DNA of 64,000 nucleotides from CAIYHK01 sp964638795. GTDB taxonomy: Bacteria; Actinomycetota; Acidimicrobiia; Acidimicrobiales; Ilumatobacteraceae. The translations under genes were made by a program, and so were the position numbers. The stretch is taken from positions 8,620 through 72,619 of the forward strand of contig CAZXAX010000001.1 of the NCBI GenBank assembly GCA_964638795.1, read 5' to 3'. The notes beneath the pieces were generated by a model. The model saw only the letters and a list, made by a program, of their open reading frames with translations, was not told where the DNA came from and did no database searches. Positions 26,319 to 35,885 of this stretch are shown here, in pieces (position 1 is the stretch's first letter; each line of letters starts with the position of its first letter).

Positions 26319-27551
26319 ATGAAAAACGAGAGCCTGTTCTCTGGTGCGGCTCGCGAACGTTTGCAGAATCAAGCACCACTTGCAGCACGTTTACGGCCAC
26401 GCAACTTCGATGAAGTTGTAGGACAACAAAAGCTCGTAGCAGCGGGAGCACCATTCAGGAAGATGGTCGAAAACGACACGTTGCGATCTGTGATCTTGTG
26501 GGGGCCACCAGGCACAGGTAAAACGACACTGGCCGAAGTGGTTGCTTGTGTTAGCAGTCGCCACTTCGAACGCGTTTCAGCAGTGACATCGGGAGTAAAG
26601 GATCTTCGCGAAGTTATTGAGGCTGCGCGTGACCGCTTGGGAACTCATGATCAGCGCACGATTGTCTTTGTGGATGAAATTCACAGGTTCAACAAGGCGC
26701 AGCAGGATGCACTACTGCCCTCGGTTGAAGAAGGTTTAATCACCTTGATTGGGGCAACTACTGAAAATCCCTTCTTCGAGGTGAATGCCCCGTTAAGAAG
26801 TCGGTCAACTCTTTTTCGGCTCGAGCCTCTATCCAGAGAAGACATCGAGACTCTTGTGCTGCGTGGCATTGCGGCCGAGGGAATGGTTGCTGAACCCGAA
26901 GCCACCCAGTTGATTGCCGAGCGATGTATAGGCGATGGACGCCAAGCGCTGACTGCAGTTGAAGTTGCCTGTGCATTGGCGCGCCCAGACCGTGTGCAAC
27001 TCCAGCACGCAGAGGCTGCGCTCAGCACGAGTGCGCTGCGTTATGGGCGCGACGATCACTATGACGTCATCTCTGCGTTTATCAAAAGCATGCGAGGATC
27101 GGATCCAGATGCAGCTGTTTATTGGCTGGCGCGGATGCTTGAAGCCGGTGAGGATCCGCGTTTCATTGCCCGACGCATGATCATTGCAGCAAGTGAAGAT
27201 ATCGGCATGGCGGATCCGTCAGCACTCACCGTTGCAGTGGCAGCAGCGCAGGCGCTGGATGTGGTGGGCTTGCCTGAGGCCCAACTCAACCTCGCGCAAG
27301 CTGCTATTCACATCGCACGAGCACCAAAGAGCAATGCCGTAGCAATGGCTATCTGGACTGCTCGTGAAGACGTCCGTAATGGTCAAGTGGCAGAGGTGCC
27401 TGCGCATCTTCGTGACTCCCACTACCAAGGAGCAGCACAATTGGGCCACGGCGTGGACTATGTGTCCCCGCATGATGACCCGCATGGATCGAAGTCGCAG
27501 AAGTACCTGCCTGACTCAATGAATGGAATTCATTACTTTGATAACACCTGA
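26319..27551 (+). CDS. rarA: Replication-associated recombination ATPase RarA/MgsA
   Basis: AAA+ protein of the clamp-loader/RuvB branch acting at stalled forks. It has 410 residues. Walker A is WGPPGTGKTT, Walker B FVDEIHRFNKAQQD, sensor I IGATTENPFFEV, followed by PLRSRSTLF and the C-terminal tetramerisation region (DYVSPHDDPHGSKSQKYLPD). The first codon follows the aspS stop directly, with no gap and no clear Shine-Dalgarno, so reinitiation is likely. Confidence 0.94.
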   Translation: MKNESLFSGAARERLQNQAPLAARLRPRNFDEVVGQQKLVAAGAPFRKMVENDTLRSVILWGPPGTGKTTLAEVVACVSSRHFERVSAVTSGVKDLREVIEAARDRLGTHDQRTIVFVDEIHRFNKAQQDALLPSVEEGLITLIGATTENPFFEVNAPLRSRSTLFRLEPLSREDIETLVLRGIAAEGMVAEPEATQLIAERCIGDGRQALTAVEVACALARPDRVQLQHAEAALSTSALRYGRDDHYDVISAFIKSMRGSDPDAAVYWLARMLEAGEDPRFIARRMIIAASEDIGMADPSALTVAVAAAQALDVVGLPEAQLNLAQAAIHIARAPKSNAVAMAIWTAREDVRNGQVAEVPAHLRDSHYQGAAQLGHGVDYVSPHDDPHGSKSQKYLPDSMNGIHYFDNT

Positions 27552-27571
27552 GCCCATAGTGCCCCTGAAGG

Positions 27572-27587
27572 TAGGCTCAAAAAGGCA
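27572..27587 (+). promoter_or_regulatory. Possible near-leaderless promoter for alaS
   Basis: TAGGCT (27572-27577) is 9 bases before the alaS ATG in the 35-base gap after rarA. AAAGG in the spacer could instead be a weak ribosome site. Confidence 0.35.
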
Positions 27588-30205
27588 TGAGTAAGCACCC
27601 AACCTCGGCAAACGATCTGCGTAAGGCATTTTCGGGATACTTCGCCGACAGGGGGCACACGGTAGTGCCTTCGGCATCGCTAATCCCGCATGATCCGACC
27701 ATTCTTTTCACGGTCGCAGGAATGGTTCCGTTCAAGCCCTATTTCACTGGCGACGAAGTGGCCCCATACCCACGTGCTGTGAGTGTGCAGAAGTGCGCGC
27801 GCGCCGGCGGAAAACACAATGACTTGGATGATGTGGGTCGCACTAAGCGCCACCTTGTGTTTTTTGAGATGCTCGGCAATTTTTCCTTCGGCGACTATTT
27901 CAAAGAGGACTCAATCAAATGGTCATGGGATCTCGTGACCGAAGTCTTTGGGCTCGATGGCGACAAGCTCTGGATAACAGTGCATGAAAGTGATGATGAG
28001 GCTGAACAGATTTGGCGCGACACCGTGGGTGTGCGCCCAGATCGCATTCAGCGTCTTGGTGATAAGGACAACTTCTGGCAGATGGGTGAGACCGGGCCGT
28101 GCGGCCCGTGTTCGGAAATACACATTGATCGCGGGGCTGCATTTGGACCCGATGGTGGCCCGCTAAATGATCCGCACGGTGACCGTTTCCTTGAATTCTG
28201 GAACCTGGTATTCATGCAGTACAACCAGGCCAAAGACGGCTCACGAGAGCGACTCCCCAAACCTTCTATTGACACCGGTGCGGGACTCGAGCGAATCCTC
28301 ACTCTTTTGCAGGGTGTTGATTCGGTGTGGGAGAGCGATGTGCTCGCACCACTGGTGGATCGTGCAGCCTCTATAACCGGCTCTAAATATCGGCCCGGCG
28401 ACTACGAAGATCGTTCAAGTTTCTCTTTGCGGGTGTTAGCAGAGCATGCACGGTCGTCCACGATGCTCGTTAATGACGGTGTATTTCCTTCAAACGAGAA
28501 CCGCGGTTACGTACTGCGTCGAATTATTCGCCGTGCGGTTCGCCACGCATATCTTTTGGGTACCGAGAAACTTGTGATGCCATCGCTTGTTGAAACTGCG
28601 ATTGGAGTAATGGGTGAGGCGTACCCGGATCTGCGTGCCAATCAAGATTTCATTCTCGAAGTACTAACCAAGGAAGAGGAACGCTTCCGGCACACGCTCA
28701 CTACTGGAATGGGCATTCTTGAACACGAGATGGAATCCGCAGGAAGCAATGGTCTAAGTGGCAAGACCGCATTCTTGTTGCACGACACTTACGGATTTCC
28801 ACTTGAGCTGACCACAGAGATCGCTGGAGAGCGCGGGGTAGGCGTTGATCTCGCGGGTTTTGAATCCGAGATGACCGAGCAACGTGAGCGAGCCAAGGCA
28901 GCACGTAAGTCCGGAGCGGTTGACGAAAAATCACAGACTCTGTACCGCGCGTTAGTGGAAAAGCTCGGTGCCACGGTTTTTGTTGGCTATACAACCACCG
29001 AAGCGAAAGGCACGGTGGTTGCGGTGCACGAACACGCAGCTGATCCGGATCTAATCGAAGTTTTCCTGGACTCAACTCCTTTTTACGCAGAAAGCGGTGG
29101 CCAGGTTGGTGATACGGGCCAGCTAGTCACCGATTCGGGCGCACTAGAAGTGATTGATACGACCTTTGCGCTACCGGGTCTCAGAATGCACTTGTGCAAA
29201 CCCGATCGGGGAGTTGTAACAGTGGGTCAAGTCGCAACTGCGAGTGTTGATAGCGCTCGCCGGCAGGCAATTCGCCGTAATCACACCGGCACCCACATTC
29301 TGCACTGGGCGCTGCGCGAAGTATTGGGCGATCATGTTAAGCAGGCGGGGTCTCTAGTAGATGACCAGCGGCTGCGCTTCGACTTCAGTCATTATGCAGC
29401 TGTTACCCCTGAGGAGATTGCGGCAATTGAGCGGCTCGCAAATGCCGAAGTATTGAAAAACTCAAATGTTGAAGCCTTTGAAACAGCTAAAGATGAAGCC
29501 CTTGAAATGGGCGCGATGGCGTTCTTTGGTGACAAGTACGGCGATGTTGTCCGAGTGTTGCGCGCCGGATCATCAATTGAACTCTGCGGTGGAACCCATG
29601 CCTCGGCAACTGGCGACATCGGAACCATCAAGATTGTTTCTGAGTCATCTATTGGGTCCAATTTGCGACGTGTTGAAGCAGTTACTGGCGACAACACGAT
29701 CGCACTGTTGCAACGCCAGGAATCAGAGTTGCGTCAGCTTGGCGAGATGCTTGGATCATCGTCTGCCAATTTGTTTGAGGCACTAGAACGCAAACTTGCT
29801 GAAGTGCGTTCTTTGCAGGAGGAATTAAAGTCATTCCGCGCTCGGGCTGTAGCGCAACAAGCTTCAGTGATTGCTGCAGGTGCCAACGGTGGGTTGGTGA
29901 TTGAACGCATTGACGATCTCGCACCCGGTGATCTAAAGGATCTTGCGGTTGCGGTGCGCCAGGTAGCCGGAGTCAAGGGTGTCTTTATCGGTGGTGTAGC
30001 TGCCACAGGTGGCGTGTCTTTGGTTTGTGCAGTGGATAGCAAGTCGGGAGTTTCAGCAGGCGAGGTCATCAAAGCTTGTGCTCAGATCGTCGGTGGTGGC
30101 GGTGGCGGCAAAGGTGATGTGGCAACTGCTGGCGGCAAAGACGTAACCAAGATTGACGAGGCCTTGGAGACGGCGCGTAAGAAACTCGCGCCACTTTCCA
30201 GTTAG
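27587..30205 (+). CDS. alaS: Alanyl-tRNA synthetase
   Basis: Charges and proofreads tRNA-Ala. It has 872 residues: N-terminal class II core (FFEMLGNFSFGDYFK, DTGAGLERILTLLQG), tRNA-recognition helices (FPSNENRGYVLRRIIRRAVRH, partly), and editing domain with HTGTH and CGGTH zinc motifs. A C-Ala domain rich in Gly (GGGGGGKGDVATAGG) forms the C-terminus. Complete and typical. ruvX begins 4 bases after the stop, as in many actinobacteria. Confidence 0.97.
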   Translation: MSKHPTSANDLRKAFSGYFADRGHTVVPSASLIPHDPTILFTVAGMVPFKPYFTGDEVAPYPRAVSVQKCARAGGKHNDLDDVGRTKRHLVFFEMLGNFSFGDYFKEDSIKWSWDLVTEVFGLDGDKLWITVHESDDEAEQIWRDTVGVRPDRIQRLGDKDNFWQMGETGPCGPCSEIHIDRGAAFGPDGGPLNDPHGDRFLEFWNLVFMQYNQAKDGSRERLPKPSIDTGAGLERILTLLQGVDSVWESDVLAPLVDRAASITGSKYRPGDYEDRSSFSLRVLAEHARSSTMLVNDGVFPSNENRGYVLRRIIRRAVRHAYLLGTEKLVMPSLVETAIGVMGEAYPDLRANQDFILEVLTKEEERFRHTLTTGMGILEHEMESAGSNGLSGKTAFLLHDTYGFPLELTTEIAGERGVGVDLAGFESEMTEQRERAKAARKSGAVDEKSQTLYRALVEKLGATVFVGYTTTEAKGTVVAVHEHAADPDLIEVFLDSTPFYAESGGQVGDTGQLVTDSGALEVIDTTFALPGLRMHLCKPDRGVVTVGQVATASVDSARRQAIRRNHTGTHILHWALREVLGDHVKQAGSLVDDQRLRFDFSHYAAVTPEEIAAIERLANAEVLKNSNVEAFETAKDEALEMGAMAFFGDKYGDVVRVLRAGSSIELCGGTHASATGDIGTIKIVSESSIGSNLRRVEAVTGDNTIALLQRQESELRQLGEMLGSSSANLFEALERKLAEVRSLQEELKSFRARAVAQQASVIAAGANGGLVIERIDDLAPGDLKDLAVAVRQVAGVKGVFIGGVAATGGVSLVCAVDSKSGVSAGEVIKACAQIVGGGGGGKGDVATAGGKDVTKIDEALETARKKLAPLSS

Positions 30206-30209
30206 CACA

Positions 30210-30668
30210 GTGACCAAATCTTCGGGAATCCGTGCGCTTGGGATCGATCTGGGTTCGAAACGCATTGGAGTTGCCGTTAGTGACCTCAGTGGCAATATTG
30301 CCGGACCATTGACCGTGGTGCAGCGCTCGGGGTCAGAAAAACGTGATCATCAAACCATCCGCCAACTCGTGATTGATGAGGAAGCTGAGATCATTGTTGT
30401 CGGATTGCCTCTTACGATGGCTGGCGAAATCGGTCGCGCGGCACAGGCTGCCATTGCGGAGACCAAAAGGCTGGCTACGGTCGTTGATGTGCCGGTTGTG
30501 ACTTTTGATGAGCGTCTGACCACAGTGTCGGCAGAACGCACGCTGCTTGAGGCGAACATGAATGCTCAAGCACGAAGGCGCGTGGTCGACAAAGTTGCAG
30601 CAGCAGTAATGCTGCAGTCGTGGCTTGACGAACGCCAGCATCGCTTGAAGGATTCCGATAATGGCTGA
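30210..30668 (+). CDS. ruvX: RuvX/YqgF family RNase H-like nuclease
   Basis: Putative pre-16S rRNA processing nuclease. The 152-residue protein has the RNase H-like opening ALGIDLGSKRIGVAVSD, VVGLPLTMAGE in the middle, FDERLTTVSAE, and VVDKVAAAVMLQSWL near the end, placing the expected acidic residues. I chose the GTG at 30210 because the earlier in-frame start lies inside alaS and adds no conserved sequence. It overlaps mltG by 8 bases. Confidence 0.9.
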   Translation: MTKSSGIRALGIDLGSKRIGVAVSDLSGNIAGPLTVVQRSGSEKRDHQTIRQLVIDEEAEIIVVGLPLTMAGEIGRAAQAAIAETKRLATVVDVPVVTFDERLTTVSAERTLLEANMNAQARRRVVDKVAAAVMLQSWLDERQHRLKDSDNG

Positions 30669-31851
30669 TGAGGAACGTCGGTCCTCGATTGATCCATTGA
30701 TCGCTGTTGATTGGCGTACTGATCCGTGGGACAACCCGCGTTCGACGAACGATCACGAAGAGTTGCCGAACGACTCAGATTTCCCTCGCTTGCGTCGCTT
30801 TGTGCGCACCGCTCTTCCAGTTGCGGTCGTAGCAACATTGATTCTCGGCATAGGTGGTATGTGGTACGTGCGCCAGGTAAACCCCTCAGGGCTAGCAACA
30901 GTGGCGGCGACCTTCACCGTTAATGAAGGTGACTCACTCGCCAGCGTTAGTGAGAGGCTGAAAGACGAAGGATTGATTTCTAATGCGTGGGTATTCCGTT
31001 TCTATGTAGGACGAAACGGAGGAATTGACTTACAGCCCGGTTACTACGCCATCAAGGCCGATGACCACATGGGCAACATCATGCGCATTCTGAACACGCC
31101 ACCTTCTCAGACCTACCAATCAGTTACCTTCCCAGAAGGATTCACAATCGCCCAGATTGGTGAGCGCTTGGCGGAAAACACGAGGCTTGATGCAAAGAAG
31201 TTTGTAACGGTCGCAGAGTCCGGCACCATTCGGTCCGTTTATCAGCCTGGGCTCTCATTGTCTCTTGAGGGCTTGTTATTCCCTGATACATATCAAATCT
31301 CTGGCAGCGAGAGTGAAGCACAGGTCACTGAGCGCATGGTGAGGTTGATGGAGCGAGTCGGCCGCCAAGAAGGTCTCGATGGTGCGCAGGCCAAGGTTGG
31401 CTTTGATCCATACCAAGTTCTAATTGTGGCGTCGATGGTTGAGCGGGAGGCGAAGGTCGATGCCGACCGAGCAAAGATCGCGCGGGTCATCTACAACCGT
31501 TTGGCAATGGGGATGTTGCTCCAGATTGATGCGACTCTTCTCTACAAGCAGAATCCAAACCTCAGCTTTGCCGAACTGAAAGCCATTGACACCTTGTACA
31601 ACACGTACCTGTATGAGGGGTTGCCGCCAACGCCGATCGCCAATCCCGGACGCGCATCAATTCGAGCAGCGCTGAATCCTGCGCCAAACCCACCACCTGG
31701 TGACCCAATTTGTGTAGATCTGCCACAACCAACAGATTGCCAATACATCTACTACGTAATCGCCGATAAAAACGGCGGGCACGTATTCGCTGCAACACTC
31801 GAACAGCATGAAGCAAATGTCGAGGAAGCAAGACGCAAAGGTCTGCTTTAG
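30661..31851 (+). CDS. mltG: Endolytic murein transglycosylase MltG
   Basis: Membrane enzyme that cuts nascent peptidoglycan and ends glycan strands. It has 396 residues: a cytoplasmic N-terminus of about 45 residues, one transmembrane helix (about 50-70, TALPVAVVATLILGIGGMWY), and a LysM-like segment (FTVNEGDSLASVSERL). The catalytic domain has the conserved Glu in VASMVEREAKVDADRAKIA and the signature LPPTPIANPGRASIRAALNP. Its position between ruvX and aroE is the common actinobacterial order. Confidence 0.95.
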   Translation: MADEERRSSIDPLIAVDWRTDPWDNPRSTNDHEELPNDSDFPRLRRFVRTALPVAVVATLILGIGGMWYVRQVNPSGLATVAATFTVNEGDSLASVSERLKDEGLISNAWVFRFYVGRNGGIDLQPGYYAIKADDHMGNIMRILNTPPSQTYQSVTFPEGFTIAQIGERLAENTRLDAKKFVTVAESGTIRSVYQPGLSLSLEGLLFPDTYQISGSESEAQVTERMVRLMERVGRQEGLDGAQAKVGFDPYQVLIVASMVEREAKVDADRAKIARVIYNRLAMGMLLQIDATLLYKQNPNLSFAELKAIDTLYNTYLYEGLPPTPIANPGRASIRAALNPAPNPPPGDPICVDLPQPTDCQYIYYVIADKNGGHVFAATLEQHEANVEEARRKGLL

Positions 31852-31853
31852 TA

Positions 31854-32696
31854 GTGGGAGTGGAAACCGACTCGTTACAGGCGAACGTGGCAGCTGTTAT
31901 CGGGTGGCCAATCTCGCAGAGTCTCTCTCCAGTAATCCACAACGCAGCTTTTCGTCATCACGGTGACAATTGGAGTTACGTTGCCTATCCGGTGGAGCCT
32001 GGTGATGCCGCCAGCGCGATCGCTACGATGCGAAGCGGGGCGCTGCATGGTCTCAATGTGACAATGCCGCACAAAGATGCAGTTGCGGATCTTGTCGATG
32101 AACTCGATACGTCTGCGGAATCAATTCATGCAGTAAACACCGTGGTCCGCACGAGTGATGGACGCCTGCGTGGCTATTCAACCGATGGTGAAGGTTTGCT
32201 GCGGGCAATTCGCATCAACGCGAACTGGGATCCTGCAGGAAAGAAAATCTGTGTACTAGGAGCCGGGGGAGCCGCACGTTCCGCCATTGATGCGTTTTCT
32301 CGCGTTGGCGTGGCTTCAATATTCGTGGTCAATCGCACCGCCGAGAAGGCTGAGCAGGCAATTGGTGGTTCCAACGTGGCAGTTGTCGGCAGCCAAAACA
32401 ACATTCACGATTGCGACATAGTCTTCAATGCGACCTCAGTCGGGATGGGCACCGATGAATCGTTGGTTGCTGCCGAGCTGCTGCATGAAGGCCAGCTTGT
32501 TATTGATGCGGTTTATCATCCGCTCGAGACACGACTATTGCGTGACGCCAAGTCACATGGAGCGACTGTTCTCGATGGGCTCTGGATGCTGATCCACCAA
32601 GCGTGCGTAGCGCAAGTGCTGTGGTTGGGGCGCGAACCCGACTACCAGGTCATGAGAAATGCAGCCGTTCAGGAACTGGCGGCACGCGGCAACTAA
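31854..32696 (+). CDS. aroE: Shikimate dehydrogenase
   Basis: Reduces 3-dehydroshikimate to shikimate with NADPH. It has 280 residues: substrate-binding domain with VIGWPISQSLSPVIHNAAF and GLNVTMPHKDAV (catalytic Lys), then the Rossmann domain with VLGAGGAARSAIDAF and VVNRTAEKA. GTG at 31854 or GTG at 31860 could start it. The gene follows mltG by 2 bases. Its TAA stop overlaps a candidate aroC promoter hexamer. Confidence 0.94.
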   Translation: MGVETDSLQANVAAVIGWPISQSLSPVIHNAAFRHHGDNWSYVAYPVEPGDAASAIATMRSGALHGLNVTMPHKDAVADLVDELDTSAESIHAVNTVVRTSDGRLRGYSTDGEGLLRAIRINANWDPAGKKICVLGAGGAARSAIDAFSRVGVASIFVVNRTAEKAEQAIGGSNVAVVGSQNNIHDCDIVFNATSVGMGTDESLVAAELLHEGQLVIDAVYHPLETRLLRDAKSHGATVLDGLWMLIHQACVAQVLWLGREPDYQVMRNAAVQELAARGN

Positions 32697-32707
32697 CCTT
32701 AAACATA
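32694..32707 (+). promoter_or_regulatory. Possible leaderless promoter for aroC
   Basis: TAACCT (32694-32699) begins with the aroE stop codon and lies 7 bases before the aroC ATG. No Shine-Dalgarno is present. Confidence 0.35.
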
Positions 32708-33867
32708 TGTTGCGTTTTCTAACCGCCGGTGAGTCACATGGCCCAGCTCTTGTGGTCACGGTGGAAGGTCTGCCTGCGGGTCTGCCCGTGACGGTGGAAG
32801 ATCTCGGTGTTGACTTAGCGCGCAGGCGCTTGGGGTACGGCCGTGGCCCGAGGCAGCGCTTTGAGGTCGACAAAATCGAGATCATTGGTGGCGTACGCCA
32901 TGGTCGCACTCTTGGTTCGCCAGTCGCAGTTCTAATCCATAACACCGAGTGGTCGCGTAGCGATAAATGGCATGAGGAAATGAAGGCGGCACCGGGTGAA
33001 ACCAAGGATCCATTAACAAAGCCGCGTCCTGGTCATGCTGATTTACCTGGAATGCAAAAGTATGGATTCACCGATGCCCGTGACGTGCTGGAGCGTGCCA
33101 GCGCTCGCGAGACCGCAGCGCGTGTTGTCGCAGGGTCATTGGCGAAACTTTTGTTGTCCCACATTGGTGTTCAGATTGTCTCGCACGTAATCCAGATCGG
33201 AGACGCCCGTGTAACAAGTGGCAGGCGTCCTTTGCCTTCGGAATTGAACGAGGTGGACGCCTCCGAGGTGCGTTGCCTCGATCAGTCTGCAGAGCGTGAG
33301 ATGATCGCAGCGATTAAATCTGCTGCCGCTGAGGGTGATTCACTCGGTGGAATTGTGGAGGTGCTCGGCTACGGCATGCCCGTTGGTCTTGGGAGCCATG
33401 TCCATTGGGATCGCAAGATTGACGCTTTGCTTGCAGCCGCAATCATGAGCATCCAGGCCGTCAAGGGTGTTGAGATCGGTGACGCGTTTGAAGTGGCGGG
33501 TCGTCGGGGCAGCAATGCACACGATGCGATCTCGTGGGACTCCACCAACAACGAATATGTGCGTGGATCCACCCTTGCGGGCGGCACTGAGGGTGGAATA
33601 ACTAATGGTGAACTGCTGGTCGTGCGTGCGGCAATGAAGCCGTTGGCAACGCTCAATCGACCCACACTGGGAACGGTCGACGTGGTGACCAAAGAAGAAA
33701 CTGTGAGTTTCAAAGAGCGAACCGATGTAACGGCAGTGCCTGCGCTAGGTGTTGTAGGCGAGGCAATGGTCGCATTGGTTGTGGCTGCCGAGGCGCAGCG
33801 CAAATTCGGTGGCGACTCGCTCTCAGAATTCGTTCGCAATGCGGTCAATGCCAAGCCGTCGCTCTGA
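32707..33867 (+). CDS. aroC: Chorismate synthase
   Basis: Converts EPSP to chorismate using reduced FMN. It has 386 residues beginning MLRFLTAGESHGPAL, the conserved first FMN-binding block. RRLGYGRGPRQRFE, RPGHADLPGMQKYGFTDARD, RASARETAARV and the C-terminal GGTEGGITNGE follow. The ATG at 32707 gives the exact family N-terminus; the longer frame overlaps aroE. The 3' end overlaps aroK by 20 bases. Confidence 0.97.
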   Translation: MLRFLTAGESHGPALVVTVEGLPAGLPVTVEDLGVDLARRRLGYGRGPRQRFEVDKIEIIGGVRHGRTLGSPVAVLIHNTEWSRSDKWHEEMKAAPGETKDPLTKPRPGHADLPGMQKYGFTDARDVLERASARETAARVVAGSLAKLLLSHIGVQIVSHVIQIGDARVTSGRRPLPSELNEVDASEVRCLDQSAEREMIAAIKSAAAEGDSLGGIVEVLGYGMPVGLGSHVHWDRKIDALLAAAIMSIQAVKGVEIGDAFEVAGRRGSNAHDAISWDSTNNEYVRGSTLAGGTEGGITNGELLVVRAAMKPLATLNRPTLGTVDVVTKEETVSFKERTDVTAVPALGVVGEAMVALVVAAEAQRKFGGDSLSEFVRNAVNAKPSL

Positions 33868-34408
33868 TCGTCAAGATCGGCCCGTCGTGGTTCTTGTGGG
33901 AATGATGGGTGCAGGCAAGACCTCGGTTGGTCGTGAGCTTGCCGGGCGATCAGAGTTTATTGACCTAGACAAGTTGATTGAACAGCAGACCAAGCGCACC
34001 ATCCGTGAGATTTTTGAAGCAGAAGGTGAAACCGCATTCAGAAAACTCGAATTGCAAGCCCTGCGTGACGCCACGACTTCAGGCCAGTACAAAGTTGTTT
34101 CCACCGGGGGCGGGGTGGTCACCACGTCAGAAGCGCGACAACTTTTGCGAGAAATGGACGCGTTTATTGTTTGGCTAACCGCATCAAATGAGGAACTCAC
34201 GCGGCGGGCAACAAAGAGCGGTAATAGACCCCTGCTGGACCATGATCCTGGTGCGAAGATTGAAGAGTTGATGAACCAACGTGCCCCTATGTATGCCGAA
34301 GTTGCGGACTTAACCCTGAATACCCAGGGACTTTCTGTGAAACAGGTTGCGCAATTAATTGAAGAAGCACTGAGACACCACGTGGCTGACCGAAAGACCG
34401 CACCATGA
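33848..34408 (+). CDS. aroK: Shikimate kinase
   Basis: Phosphorylates shikimate with ATP. The 186-residue protein has Walker A GMMGAGKTSVG, the FIDLDKLIE shikimate/Mg segment, FRKLELQAL, the STGGGVV substrate loop, and the lid region NRPLL. The start inside aroC at 33848 (MPSRRSDRQDRPV) leaves a short tail before the first strand; it is the last good ATG before the conserved core. Ends with a 4-base overlap into aroB. Confidence 0.94.
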   Translation: MPSRRSDRQDRPVVVLVGMMGAGKTSVGRELAGRSEFIDLDKLIEQQTKRTIREIFEAEGETAFRKLELQALRDATTSGQYKVVSTGGGVVTTSEARQLLREMDAFIVWLTASNEELTRRATKSGNRPLLDHDPGAKIEELMNQRAPMYAEVADLTLNTQGLSVKQVAQLIEEALRHHVADRKTAP

Positions 34409-35427
34409 CCAGTTCCCATACAACTGTCAGAGTTGAACTCGGCGATCGCTCATATGACGTCCTAGTTGGTCACGGCGTGGCTAACGAAATAGCAGCACAA
34501 ATTCCAAACAACGTGCAACGCATTGCTGTGGTTACCCAGCCCAGTGTTCCGATTCGAATTGCGCTCCCGGTTGAACACAAGATCTTTGAAATCGGCAACG
34601 GTGAGTCAGCCAAGTCGCTTGCTACCGTGGAGAAACTGTGTGCCGGTTTTGCCGATATGGGTCTTACTCGCAACGACCTCGTAATCGGAGTCGGTGGTGG
34701 AATGGTCACAGACGTCGCCGGTTTCGCCGCTGCGGTGTTTCACCGCGGTGTACGAGTAATGCACGTGGCAACCACATTGCTAGCCATGGTTGATGCTGCA
34801 ATCGGTGGAAAAACAGGCGTGAACTTGTCTGCTGGAAAAAATCTCGTGGGTGCCTTCTGGCAACCGAGTGCTGTGTTTTGCGAGATGGAAGCGCTAAGTA
34901 CTTTGCCGCCCGAGCACATGCGGGGTGGCCTTGGGGAGTTGGCCAAGTATCACTTCATCTCGGGTGATGATTTCCTGTCGCTAGATATTCAGCAGCGAAT
35001 TGCTCGTGCGGTTCGTGTCAAGGCCGACATCGTCGCAGCTGATGAGCGCGAGTCAGGCCAACGCGCACTGCTCAACTACGGACACACATTGGGTCACGCC
35101 GTGGAAATCGCGACCAACTTCAAAGTTCAGCATGGCGAAGCTGTAGCTATTGGTCTTGTATATGCCGCTCATCTCGCTGAAGTGATGGGTCGGATCTCGA
35201 ATAATCGAGTGAAGGAGCATTACGAAGTGGTCGGGGGCGAGTATGGCTTGACGACCTCCCTGCCAAAGGGGTGCACACCAGATGTCCTACTTCCTCTCAT
35301 TGCGAACGATAAAAAAGCCTTGAATGGACTCACCTTTGTGCTCGATTCGCCCCGTGGTCTTGAGGTGGTTCCGGGTGTGAGCGAGCAAAAAGTCCGTGAG
35401 GCACTCGCCGCAATGGAAGTACGGTAG
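34405..35427 (+). CDS. aroB: 3-dehydroquinate synthase
   Basis: Cyclises DAHP to 3-dehydroquinate, needing NAD and a divalent metal. The 340-residue protein has the NAD-binding VIGVGGGMVTDVAGFAAAVF, the ATTLLAMVDAAIGGKTGVN motif, GGLGELAKYH, and the metal-ligand block LLNYGHTLGHAVE. Slightly shorter than the usual 350-360 but complete in motifs. It starts in the aroK stop (ATGA). Confidence 0.95.
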   Translation: MTSSHTTVRVELGDRSYDVLVGHGVANEIAAQIPNNVQRIAVVTQPSVPIRIALPVEHKIFEIGNGESAKSLATVEKLCAGFADMGLTRNDLVIGVGGGMVTDVAGFAAAVFHRGVRVMHVATTLLAMVDAAIGGKTGVNLSAGKNLVGAFWQPSAVFCEMEALSTLPPEHMRGGLGELAKYHFISGDDFLSLDIQQRIARAVRVKADIVAADERESGQRALLNYGHTLGHAVEIATNFKVQHGEAVAIGLVYAAHLAEVMGRISNNRVKEHYEVVGGEYGLTTSLPKGCTPDVLLPLIANDKKALNGLTFVLDSPRGLEVVPGVSEQKVREALAAMEVR

Positions 35428-35431
35428 AGGA

Positions 35432-35881
35432 ATGGCCGCCAACAAAAAGACCGTCTTGGTGATTAATGGTCCAAACTTGAATCTGCTCGGCCAGCGCCAG
35501 CCTGAAATCTATGGAACTGCGACCCTGGAAGACCACATCAATCGCATGGTGGAAATCGGTTCTGCTACTGGGCTTAAGGTCACAGCCTTTCAATCCAATT
35601 CAAGTGGCGAGATTGTGGACCGCATACATGCCGCGCGCGGCAAAGAAGATGCAATCATCATCAACGCCGGCGCATTCACGCATTATGCGTGGAGCATTCA
35701 CGACGCGTTAGCGGCTTTTGCTGGTCCCAAAATTGAAGTTCATATCTCTAATCCGGCATCACGCGAGGAATGGCGCCAGCAGAGTGTGCTTGCTCCCGTT
35801 GTGAATGGGTCTATCGCGGGCTTTGGCGGTCTTGGATACGATCTTGCTGTGGCGGCGGTCGATTCCTTGTTGAACATCTGA
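35432..35881 (+). CDS. aroQ: Type II 3-dehydroquinate dehydratase
   Basis: Dehydrates 3-dehydroquinate to 3-dehydroshikimate. The 149-residue protein has VLVINGPNLNLLGQRQPEIYG, with Tyr of the catalytic pair, QSNSSGEIVDRIH, IINAGAFTHYAWSIHDAL, and the His in IEVHISNPASREEWR. The ATG at 35432 follows the aroB stop by 4 bases and gives the standard N-terminus. Together with aroE, C, K and B, this leaves only the DAHP and EPSP synthases of the chorismate route outside the window. Confidence 0.96.
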   Translation: MAANKKTVLVINGPNLNLLGQRQPEIYGTATLEDHINRMVEIGSATGLKVTAFQSNSSGEIVDRIHAARGKEDAIIINAGAFTHYAWSIHDALAAFAGPKIEVHISNPASREEWRQQSVLAPVVNGSIAGFGGLGYDLAVAAVDSLLNI

Positions 35882-35885
35882 CCCA

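Noticed and set aside
33369..33854. 161-codon reverse frame inside aroC
   Set aside because: Antisense shadow of a conserved gene.
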